DNA of 64,000 nucleotides. Origin: Adineta ricciae (taxonomy: Eukaryota; Rotifera; Eurotatoria; Adinetida; Adinetidae). A program made the position numbers and the translations under genes. Below are positions 32,988 to 41,868 of this stretch, piece by piece. Within the stretch, counting starts at the first letter, position 1, and every line of letters starts with the position of its first letter. Below the pieces are notes generated by a model. It did not search any database. It had not been told where the DNA came from and saw only the letters and a list, made by a program, of their open reading frames with translations. The stretch is from positions 124,001-188,000 of the forward strand of contig CAJNOJ010000127.1 in assembly GCA_905250025.1 (NCBI GenBank). Direction: 5' to 3'.

Positions 32988-33453
32988 TCAGCCATAAGAA
33001 AGATGACAATCGCAGCACTTGTCGCATGCATTTTGGCAAGCTTGACAAATAGCACCCAAGCAACATAGAATACCGACAAGGAGAATCACACTGCCGGCGA
33101 TCAGAGCATTGCGAGCATCAATATTGCTCTCGTTGTTAGTGTAATAAACAGAACCGACAGACATGATGATAAATCCGATGACGATAATAACGATCGCAAT
33201 GACGAACATCCACCAATTCTCGGAACAGGAACCGCCGCCCCGAAGTGGAGGAGCTGTTCTTGGCTTCAGTTCAGATGCATTGTTTGTTTGAACAGCTTTT
33301 ATTGATTCTAAAACATATAAGCAAAAGTTATTTGAGTTTACATTCGTTATCGATCAATTCCAGCACAGAATTAGTATGGTTATGCTGTAGCAACAAGAGA
33401 AGAATATTCGATATTAGTTAAACTCTACCTTGTATTTCAACTCTGACATTCAT
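32988..33453 (-). CDS. Small two-TM protein with Cys-rich tail (copy B)
   Basis: Exons 33453-33429 and 33307-32988 on the minus strand, total 114 aa, same exon sizes as copy A. The two TM helices and the Cys-rich end (CQACQNACDKCCDC) are kept; the last residues differ (LSYG against LSCC). Family not recognised. The preserved frame and splice sites support a working gene. It would sit in a membrane with both ends on the same side. Confidence 0.65.
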
Positions 33454-33962
33454 GTCTAAAAAAATAGAAAGACAACAGACAAGATATGACTATGAATGAA
33501 AAATATAAAGACGTGATTATAGGCGTCAGGACGGATGCCTGCTCTGCACTCAAACTGATTCGAGAACGAATTTTGTTTGATTTCATCAGTTACCAGCTTT
33601 CAGTAAACAATGAAAAGATTGCGTACTTATAATCCTGTTCTCTTTCTCTTGTACTTTCAAAATATTGTGCAGCTCGGTAGTAGAAAAAAGATTTCCAATT
33701 TTCATTGAAAAAGAAATAATTGCACGTGAGTCATACGCAGAAAACGTTGGTAAATGCTGACTTGAAATATCTGTGAAGAAAAGACGCCTTCAATGACTTT
33801 CACCTACACACATGTTGCTCTGATCTCACTGCCGTTTGTAAAATTAGTAGTTATTTCGTATACGTTGTGTTCATCATTCTTATATGAGATTTATTTTTGT
33901 TTCTTAAACTCTTGATTAACAATTAACTCTGTAAAAAGGGGATGAATTAGTGTGAATAGTCT
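33454..33962. other. Intergenic stretch with one tiny conserved reading frame
   Basis: Counterpart of 7529-8037; contains the 32-aa frame at 33610-33708 and nothing else recognised. Confidence 0.45.
33610..33708 (+). CDS. Tiny signal-peptide-like reading frame (copy B), doubtful
   Basis: 32 aa, same start and stop positions as the frame at 7685-7783 but with several amino-acid changes. Hydrophobic core kept. Weak evidence for a real product. Confidence 0.25.
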   Translation: MKRLRTYNPVLFLLYFQNIVQLGSRKKISNFH

Positions 33963-35549
33963 TTAAATATCCGTCTCCATTTGTTCGCCATCAGCAGGGA
34001 GAGAGGCGCCAGATGATGGCGACTTCAAAATGCCAATTGTCGTGTCAAAATAGAGTTTTATACCCAATGCATCTGTTGTTTCATTGATTTCTTTTTGAAA
34101 CTTGGTTAATAGATCTTTATTTCTATCAATAAGGTCAACGTGTGCATTGATTTCACGTATCTGTTGAACATCACTCTTCAACTGTTCGAGTAACATATCC
34201 AATTCATTGCGTAAATCTTCTTGTTCTTTCCCAACAGTTTCAAGTTCATTGCTCAAAGTTTGTACTTGTTCATCAGCATCTTTATGATGCGAAATGGCAA
34301 CATTGTCAGGTAAAGTCAGCTGTACCTTGACTTCGTTTGCTTTGTAAATGTGCTGCACATCGCGATTCTGTTTGGTAGCAAGCTTTGGCGGGTTCGACGC
34401 TGATTCTGGTGTATTGTTTGGACATGTTATACAATTACATTCAGCCTCAGATTTGTTGTTCAATGCAGTAGGTGAGTCAGAACATTGCTTATGAGATTTC
34501 TTGATTTTATTGAGGAGCTTTCCTGTAAATGAAGCTATCGAATGTAGGACATTTTCAGCTGTCAATTTTTCTGTTGCTGAGGATATCTCTTCGAGTTCAG
34601 GATCTCTTGGTACCTCCATCCACTTGATGGCAGTAATTTCATGTTGTATATCCCATTGTTTATTGTCATCCATCGTTTTCTTCGCATTGTTAATACTAGT
34701 TTCAATATTGGCTTGATGTTTATATGTGCCAATCAAAGAAATCATACGTGTAATCAATTCTTGAATGTGTTTCTCAATGAGTGGTTGTTGAATACTAATC
34801 TTACTAAACGCTTCGGTTGACACGTTCTCGAATTTGGTCAGCAATACTTCAACTAGATCATTAATTTCATCGATTGTATCTTCGAAATTTCCACGAAAGC
34901 GTTGAAACGTTTTGCCTGAATTGGATTTTCTGTCCCATGCAAACAGATTATTTTGAATATGAAAGATTCTTTCGCTGTTGACCTTGAACAGTTGTTGTAA
35001 AATGGTAAAATCCAAGTTGCAACTGATCTCGTCACAGTTAGTTAATACAACACAAACATTATCCGTAAGACTATTTGGCCAAATTTCACGTAAAAGGGAA
35101 AGAAAGTACTGAAACGAAGTACCTATACGCACCACGGAACCATTAGCAACAATAATAATACCATTTAGATAGTCCACAGAACGTAATGCTTTTTCAATCT
35201 GTTCCAAATTTGTTACATCGTTTGAAACGCCTGTGGTATCATTGAAACCAGGTGTATCAATCAACTCTAACACAAGATTTTCGTTAACTTTGAGTGAGTA
35301 AGAAGTAGTTCTTGTTGTTTGACTCTTGGTTTGATCGTTAACATCACGTTCAGATGATTGACTTGTCTCAGAAACTAAATCATCCCAACCCTTGCACGGA
35401 ATAGCCAATTTAATACCAGATTTTGTTTTTAAATTGAAGACTTCGTCAACATTCCGTGTTCCGAAATAGTAGTTGTACATCGCATTGATAAACGCCGATT
35501 TACCAGCACCCGTTTCACCAATCACAACAAAACGTTTTATTTGCGTCAT
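33963..35549 (-). CDS. AIG1-like GTPase with coiled-coil tail (copy B)
   Basis: Single exon, 528 aa, the same length as copy A. G1 GETGAGKS at 11-18, G3 DTPGFND from 98, G4 position LTNC. The Cys patch CNCITC and the coiled coil are kept. Differences from copy A concentrate in the region about 340-400, between the G domain and the coiled coil. Divergent with the GTPase at 35910 across 360 bp. Confidence 0.85.
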   Translation of the reverse strand: MTQIKRFVVIGETGAGKSAFINAMYNYYFGTRNVDEVFNLKTKSGIKLAIPCKGWDDLVSETSQSSERDVNDQTKSQTTRTTSYSLKVNENLVLELIDTPGFNDTTGVSNDVTNLEQIEKALRSVDYLNGIIIVANGSVVRIGTSFQYFLSLLREIWPNSLTDNVCVVLTNCDEISCNLDFTILQQLFKVNSERIFHIQNNLFAWDRKSNSGKTFQRFRGNFEDTIDEINDLVEVLLTKFENVSTEAFSKISIQQPLIEKHIQELITRMISLIGTYKHQANIETSINNAKKTMDDNKQWDIQHEITAIKWMEVPRDPELEEISSATEKLTAENVLHSIASFTGKLLNKIKKSHKQCSDSPTALNNKSEAECNCITCPNNTPESASNPPKLATKQNRDVQHIYKANEVKVQLTLPDNVAISHHKDADEQVQTLSNELETVGKEQEDLRNELDMLLEQLKSDVQQIREINAHVDLIDRNKDLLTKFQKEINETTDALGIKLYFDTTIGILKSPSSGASLPADGEQMETDI

Positions 35550-35909
35550 TATGCAAATTTAGCTTGAAAGTATTGAATGAATGAATGAATGATATGATTG
35601 CACGTACGTTCTTTTATATACCCAAGTTTCGATCGTCTCTATACTTGGAATCGCCCATCTCTGAAAATTGACTTTGAGCTGGTTTTTTCCCATTTCAATT
35701 TGCGACATCCGGCGCAGAATGAGATGATGGAACCATTAAAAATAAGAAAAGAACACATGTTGCCATGGATTTTTCTTGCGGTTGCCAATTAATGACATAC
35801 TTACCACACTGGGATATTTTCCAACTGTTAAAGACTATTTAAGGATGATCATCGAACAGCGTTCCCTCACTTTCTTTTATATACGTACATTTTCAATTAT
35901 TATTCTACG
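35550..35909. promoter_or_regulatory. Bidirectional promoter between two GTPase genes (copy B)
   Basis: TATATAAAAG on the minus strand (35620-35611) and tatttaagg on the plus strand (35836-35844) lie at nearly the same distances from their ATGs as in copy A. The segment between the boxes is shorter by about 25 bp than in copy A. Confidence 0.55.
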
Positions 35910-37373
35910 ATGTCGAATAACCCCGATATTATTCTCGTTTTTATTGGCGAATCTGGAGCTGGGAAATCGACATGTATAAATTACTTCGCAAACTTCTTCG
36001 CTCAAACAGGTTTCTCGGAAGACACCGGCTATTCAAAAATTCAAGTTGTTATTCCAAACCGACTCTTCCCTAGTGCTGCAAATGGATTTAGTAGTGGTGA
36101 ACGTAACGTTCTCGACAAGACAATGAGTCAAACCATGTTTTGTAAAGAGTACGATTTCACTTGGTCAACAGCTAATAACCAAATGAGAATCAAAATCGTC
36201 GATACTCCTGGATTCAATGATACAGATTCTAAACGTGATGATAGTAATATCCAAGAAATTCTCAAGACTATTGCCAAGCTTCCATTTATCACCGGTATTC
36301 TTATCACAATAAATGGCACGAACTCTCGACTGTCGACATCGGTGAAGAGTGCATTGGAGCAACTACGCAGTTCGCTACCGGATAGTATCTTCAATAATCT
36401 ATTCTTTATTTTAACCAATTGCACGGAAGATGGATCCAATTTTGACTTGAAATTAGTCCAAGAATATTCACCCGATGAAGAACGTATCTTCTACATGCAA
36501 AATTCCTTGTTCAGTGTGGAAAGCCGTGCTGTGATTGAGCAAAATGCGAAGAATGCTCGTCGCGCTGAGATAAATTGGAATGAGTCCATGGATACAATTA
36601 AAGACATCATGACAAAAATGAAACAGATTGGTGAAACATCAACACAAGTGTTTGGCGACATGCGTACCAAACGAGAACAGATCGTTGCTCACAAAGAAAA
36701 TCTCATTGAGAAACAAAAGTCATTATTAAACATCATGCGCGCAATAAAAACCGAACAGGAGCGTTTACTCAATGCTCAAAATGATCGAGAAGCCAATCAG
36801 AATTACATGACAACTAAAATGATTGAACAGATTGAACTCGTGACTAGAGAATATTACAGCACCATCTGCACAGAACATGGAAAAGTAAACGTATGTCATG
36901 AAAGATGTGGTCTCACGTACAAGTCCGAGGTCAATTTTGAGCATTTTAAAAACTGTGCTGCAGCGGATTCAACTGGCAAGAATTGTAGACATTGTAAATG
37001 TGGCATGAACCAACATTTACATACGTATGAAATTCCCGTGGCAAAAATGGTTGAACTCGACGAAATTATTCAATCAAAAAAAGCCGCTTTTGATTCAGCT
37101 TCGAGAGACGAACAGACTATTCAAGGTCAATTGCATCAATTAGCTAAAACTCACACACAAGTCCAAAATGAGACTAACCAATGTAAACAAGGAATTCTAG
37201 ATGCGATTCGCGAGCTGAAGCAAATATGTTCGCGTTTTAATTTCGCGGAAATGATGCAGACTACTATTGACAAATTGCGACAAGAACAAAGAATTGCGCG
37301 GGATCTAGAAGCCAAACAGGAATTTAGTAATACGGCGGATGCTATCGAACAACTTATCCAACAATTGAAATAA
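35910..37373 (+). CDS. AIG1-like GTPase with Cys/His module (copy B)
   Basis: Single exon, 487 aa. G1 GESGAGKS at 13-20, G3 DTPGFND from 98, LTNC at 168-171. All Cys and His of the module are kept (CHERC, then C-x9-C-x2-C-x-C-x4-H-x-H), while several neighbouring residues differ from copy A, which argues that the module is under constraint. The C-terminus is a coiled coil. Confidence 0.87.
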   Translation: MSNNPDIILVFIGESGAGKSTCINYFANFFAQTGFSEDTGYSKIQVVIPNRLFPSAANGFSSGERNVLDKTMSQTMFCKEYDFTWSTANNQMRIKIVDTPGFNDTDSKRDDSNIQEILKTIAKLPFITGILITINGTNSRLSTSVKSALEQLRSSLPDSIFNNLFFILTNCTEDGSNFDLKLVQEYSPDEERIFYMQNSLFSVESRAVIEQNAKNARRAEINWNESMDTIKDIMTKMKQIGETSTQVFGDMRTKREQIVAHKENLIEKQKSLLNIMRAIKTEQERLLNAQNDREANQNYMTTKMIEQIELVTREYYSTICTEHGKVNVCHERCGLTYKSEVNFEHFKNCAAADSTGKNCRHCKCGMNQHLHTYEIPVAKMVELDEIIQSKKAAFDSASRDEQTIQGQLHQLAKTHTQVQNETNQCKQGILDAIRELKQICSRFNFAEMMQTTIDKLRQEQRIARDLEAKQEFSNTADAIEQLIQQLK

Positions 37374-37730
37374 GACATTTGGGTCGTCTCTTTTTTTTTT
37401 CTTTGTTGTTCTTTCTATTGATTTTGGCCATATGAATAAACAAGAGTTAAAATAAACGCATTGACTTATATAAAACTTGAGAAAAGATTAGTCGAATATC
37501 CTTTGGAACTTCTTTACAGTCACATTTCTGGTATTGTGAATCAATCAGCAGCTCGGAAGCAATACCATTGTCTTTAATAGAAAAAATCTTTTGCTTTCTA
37601 TTTGGGAACTTATATTTGATCATATAAAATGATTGTATAGATCTTCATGTGCTCCAGATCAAGTCTATCAATGACTATCATTATGTATGATTGTGGAACA
37701 GCAATTCAATTTTATTTTTTAGAAAAAATA
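37374..37730. other. Convergent 3' flank between GTPase and lyase
   Basis: Counterpart of 11474-11833; AATAAA-like signals on both strands, no gene. Confidence 0.45.
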
Positions 37731-40001
37731 TCAATTTGTGTTCATTCCAGCGTGTTTATTGCACTTTGTCCCAACCGAAGCACCAAGTAGTTGATCTGAT
37801 GCTGGCAAACTCATTGTCACATTTGTCACTGACGACGAAATCATGCATCCTTGACCATATCCAATTCTATCGACTATCACGCTGACACTGCTATTCATTC
37901 GAAATGGATGAGACGCAGTAATTGTGAAGTCGCTGTCAGTTTCACTAAACAAATAGGCACCAGCATTGTTCAATTGGATATTGATTTCAAAAAGGCGGCT
38001 TTTGCATGAAAATGTTGTTGTTACATTATCCCATAGCACAAATGATGCACGTTTCAGCGAAGACCAAACAGTTCCATGGAATAGGCTGTTTGTCGATATA
38101 CATGAAAATACTTGTTGGTCTTCATATTGTTTAATCACTGTTGGCATCATTGCAAGTGAAATATTCGGCAAAATCATATAACGATAATCAAGTGTGTATG
38201 GTCCTCGGCCATGGTCTATCCATATGGTTAGAGTTCGAGCTGTGACAACATAATCATAGGCACCAATTGTGATAAAGTTTCCAGTTTTCACGCCTATGTC
38301 GATTCCAACAGATGAATATTGATATTGACTTGGTACAACATAACCAACATCTGTTTCTCCCACATGAATCCAGTGAACATTTGATGTTTTGTTTGGTGTG
38401 TATGGAAAAGAATAGTTTCCATCGGATAGAGTAACAACTGTTGAGTTAAGAAAGGTAACTGTGATCTGTCCACTTTTCAGCAATCGACTAGCGAGAGTTG
38501 TCCATGCCACATTTGCTGTGGTTAATGTTAAATTGGTTGCAAGTGCAATAACTGCATCATCATAGAAGTGCCATGATCTTTTGGCAGTTAAGTTGTGCGT
38601 CGCTGTGTCCATCATAGCAAAACCATAGAGACCATCACTGACACCGCCAACAAAAGGTAATGTGATAAGAGAGGATGGTACATCATTGCATATGATGAGT
38701 GGAATATCATGTTCAACAGTGATGCCGTTGATGGCTTGCCAATCAAGTAGTGGAAATATGAACACATAGTCGTATGTGTTCGTTGTAAACAGATTTAAAA
38801 TGCCTTGACCGGTATGTTCTCGTTTCAAGTTTTCTCCATTTCCACATTCATCGGGATTCGTTCGAATCGACTGCATTTTGATTGCACTGGACCAATTTGC
38901 GCGACGATGAACGTGGTAATCTGATGTATAAAAATGTTTATTGCCAACCAGTGCCGTAGCATTGGCCTGATGATCTAAGCGATCAGCAAGATTATTCAAA
39001 TCAGTTCGTAGGTCCATTGATGGAATCGCTTCTGCCAAAACTCGGATGTCTTCAGGCTTATAGAACACAAGATATCCTCTATCTGGTCTCGCAATAGCTC
39101 TTCCTCTAACGTGCCAATCCCATTGATTATCAATGATCATCCATGCGTTGCCTTTGACTAAAAATTGAGCAAACAACGTGAGCTTATCGAGACTTGGGGC
39201 ATATTGCGTGTTGACACTACATATGAAAAATGAAAAAACATTCACAGCCCAATCTTGACCGTAAGCTGCTGAGAGTAGCTGTGTTCCATGAAAATGGTAA
39301 GCATAATCATTTTGAACACCATCTTTACCTAGCGGTTGAATCATGATATCTTGCCACATTCGAGTGAAACCTTGTTCAATTCCTGTTATATTTCGAGTTG
39401 CTAATGACCGGTATAGTTGAGCTTGAATCATCCATACTAAATTACAACCAGTCGTCCACATATCACCATTCCACCAATTTGCACGAAACGAAATCTCTTT
39501 GATTTTCTGCAATTCAAATTGAGTAACGTCATCACCTAGCATTAATAAATGACTGGTGACCGAAATGGGTACCGAAATTCGATTCCACCACCAATTCGAA
39601 TTTTGCCAGTCCCGAACTAACCAAGTATCGAGAGCACAATGTGCTGCTGAGAGTAACTTCGTATTATTTCGTTCGGTTGTACCATTTGCAGTTAGGGCTT
39701 GTAATATAGTCGTAACTCTTGACAGATGGACGGCGGTTAACCAATTAGCGCGACCAGCATCTGCATAGTCAATATCTGGCCAATAGCAAGAACTATTCAA
39801 TGTTTGAGCAAATGATAATGCCTCTAGAATAATCGAGGGAAGCGTATTCGGCAGTGGCCAGATCATCTTCTCTAATACACGCTGGCGAATTACTGTGATG
39901 TCATCATTTGATGAAAATGCCGCCGATTGTCGAATTGCTAATAGGAACAAGAGGCAGCAAATCATGGAGTTACCCACGTTTGTCGAAGCTCTAATAAGCA
40001 T
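37731..40001 (-). CDS. Secreted polysaccharide lyase family 8 (hyaluronate/chondroitin/xanthan lyase-like), complete
   Basis: Single exon, up to 756 aa; the methionine at 39965 (residue 13) directly opens a signal peptide ending near SAAFS and is the likelier start. The family cleaves acidic polysaccharides by beta-elimination. The catalytic set of chondroitin AC lyase (Asn, His, Tyr, Arg, Arg) is matched with the right spacing: N187 in TGCN, H238, Y247 (His-Tyr distance 9), R301 and R305 (distance 4). Residues 30-370 are the alpha-toroid, the rest beta sandwich. The exact substrate cannot be read. The family is mainly bacterial and fungal, so an origin by transfer is likely (inference); no intron. 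Partial copies lie at 11834 and 63324. Confidence 0.85.
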   Translation of the reverse strand: MLIRASTNVGNSMICCLLFLLAIRQSAAFSSNDDITVIRQRVLEKMIWPLPNTLPSIILEALSFAQTLNSSCYWPDIDYADAGRANWLTAVHLSRVTTILQALTANGTTERNNTKLLSAAHCALDTWLVRDWQNSNWWWNRISVPISVTSHLLMLGDDVTQFELQKIKEISFRANWWNGDMWTTGCNLVWMIQAQLYRSLATRNITGIEQGFTRMWQDIMIQPLGKDGVQNDYAYHFHGTQLLSAAYGQDWAVNVFSFFICSVNTQYAPSLDKLTLFAQFLVKGNAWMIIDNQWDWHVRGRAIARPDRGYLVFYKPEDIRVLAEAIPSMDLRTDLNNLADRLDHQANATALVGNKHFYTSDYHVHRRANWSSAIKMQSIRTNPDECGNGENLKREHTGQGILNLFTTNTYDYVFIFPLLDWQAINGITVEHDIPLIICNDVPSSLITLPFVGGVSDGLYGFAMMDTATHNLTAKRSWHFYDDAVIALATNLTLTTANVAWTTLASRLLKSGQITVTFLNSTVVTLSDGNYSFPYTPNKTSNVHWIHVGETDVGYVVPSQYQYSSVGIDIGVKTGNFITIGAYDYVVTARTLTIWIDHGRGPYTLDYRYMILPNISLAMMPTVIKQYEDQQVFSCISTNSLFHGTVWSSLKRASFVLWDNVTTTFSCKSRLFEINIQLNNAGAYLFSETDSDFTITASHPFRMNSSVSVIVDRIGYGQGCMISSSVTNVTMSLPASDQLLGASVGTKCNKHAGMNTN

Positions 40002-40244
40002 TCTTGATAAAGTACTGAGTGAAGACAGTATCGCAGGTGCGCGTTTTTAAATTCTTATCAGTGGAAGATAATACCTAAAATAGAAGAGTTTTTCACACCA
40101 TTTACCTTCTCAAGAGACTTTTATTTTAATTTGAATAGATAAAAACAAAATATAGTTGGTACACAAACATAGAACGAAAGAAAAATATGAATACCATTCG
40201 GGGACAAGGCAAAGTTTACGTCTATATGCGGTACGCATTCAATG

Positions 40245-40961
40245 TCAATCTGTTTCTTGTGCTTCTAGATCATCCCAAAGCTTTTTTATGTTCTCAATAG
40301 CAACGATTTGTTCTTTTTTAGAAAAATTGAATAAATCCCAATTTTGATTACAACTATTATCTTGGCAAGCAAATGGCATTCGATTTAACTCTTCGTGTTT
40401 ATCATTCTCATTGAGCCAATCGATTGATGTTTGAGCCAGTCCTTGTAACATCGCACGAACAACATTTTTTTCTGCTTCACTCCAATTTCCATCTTGACTA
40501 CTTGTTGTTCCACCTAACGAACACTGCTGGTATAGTCTCATCATGGTTGAGAGAAGCAGCGGCATATAGCATCGCAAGGTATATACCGCTAAACAATTGA
40601 GATGTCTTGGACCGGGAACGAGTTCTGACCGACTATCTCGAAATATTTTATTGAAATGACTGAATATATAATAATCGCCATTTAAAGCCAATGCTGTTCG
40701 TAAAGGAATGCTTGTCTTAATATAAACAGCGTGATAAGTTGTACAGAATTCATCACAACAGGTTTGAATATAATTATTTAACAAACGTGTGGTTAAATCT
40801 AACGATTGATCTTGATGCTTTGAAAGAAAGAATGCCTGCAATGTTTCATGAGGTGTACATTTTAGCTTGTCGGCTACAAATCGCAAAGAGCCCATGAAAG
40901 CTCCAACTGCAGCTTGTTTGACATAAGCTAGATACGCTTCATTTTTAGTAACGGCAGTCAT
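40245..40961 (-). CDS. Unrecognised 238-aa helical protein
   Basis: Single exon. No signal peptide or TM segment is obvious; the sequence is rich in amphipathic helices, with a Cys pair (CCDEFC) and an acidic C-terminus (DDLEAQETD). A TATA box (TATAAATA on the minus strand, about 41011-41004) lies about 45 bp before the ATG, which supports the start. No domain family was recognised. It is convergent with nothing and lies head-to-tail behind the lyase, whose ATG is 240 bp past its stop... the two are transcribed in the same direction with this gene upstream. Confidence 0.6.
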   Translation of the reverse strand: MTAVTKNEAYLAYVKQAAVGAFMGSLRFVADKLKCTPHETLQAFFLSKHQDQSLDLTTRLLNNYIQTCCDEFCTTYHAVYIKTSIPLRTALALNGDYYIFSHFNKIFRDSRSELVPGPRHLNCLAVYTLRCYMPLLLSTMMRLYQQCSLGGTTSSQDGNWSEAEKNVVRAMLQGLAQTSIDWLNENDKHEELNRMPFACQDNSCNQNWDLFNFSKKEQIVAIENIKKLWDDLEAQETD

Positions 40962-41868
40962 TTGAAAGAAGAAAATATTGAAAATTATGACAGTACTGTT
41001 TATTATTTATAGAGGGCATCATTGCCACACGATTGTGAAATTACAAGCATCCATTGGCAAAAGAGATCTCAACGAGTTCTTCCTTAGTAGAAATTCTCTT
41101 CGTATTTTTTATCTGAACGACATTCGATCTGTCACGCAATGCACATGATGTGTTTGATGCAGCTTTTCGTCTGACATAAATAGCTATTAAATCCTGATTA
41201 TGATTGTATCATTGAAAACTTTATATTATTTCTGAAGTGATACCGCTCGACAAGTAGATCGGTTCTCGAAAATTTGTCCTACGAGAACAGAAACGCATTA
41301 AACTTAGAGGACAAAACGAATGTGTCAATTAGTACATTGTAAACGATAGAAAACCTACGTCATCGTTGATCATCGACGTGTATAAAGAGTGCACTTCGCT
41401 TATCAAGGTATGTGCACTGAAAGAAACATGTATGAAGCCATATGAACAAATTCATTCGAGAAATCTTCTGGCGACAGTACTCTCGATTGAAAATAAAGAC
41501 CATTTAATCTAGTATGAACCATGATGAGCGCAAATTTTAGACCTTGTACATAGTGCACGATCAGGGAAAACTTGTTCAGATCGTTTCGATATTTTGTACT
41601 GAAATGACCTTCACAGACTACGACGTTCTATTTAATTATATAAACGAGGAAAGGTATTTATAGTAACCAGACAGCTGCACACCGTATAAAATGAGCCTTC
41701 GTTTTGACAGATTTTCAAATACTTGTTATTGATTTTTCTGTGCAATCTATTTGCAGAACAACGAACATCTCGTACAAATCCCTGTGAATGTGTAAACGTA
41801 AGTAGACTTTGGTCGTTGACAATAATATCAGTGTTTCAGACTTTAGATAATAAAAAAGTAATCGAAAA
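40962..41868. promoter_or_regulatory. Divergent upstream region, with TATA box and leader intron of the H+-ATPase
   Basis: A TATA box (tataaaa, 41685-41691) precedes the ATPase ATG by about 180 bp. Between them lies a likely 5'-UTR intron, 41798-41839 (gtaagt...tttcag, 42 bp). The left part is the upstream region of the 238-aa gene. No other gene. Confidence 0.5.

Larger units (their letters stand above)
25926..38397. repeat. Segmental duplication, copy B (pairs with 1-12500)
   Basis: The partner of the block at the window start. Unlike copy A it lies on gap-free sequence and continues into the complete lyase and the unique region after 40 kb. Confidence 0.9.
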
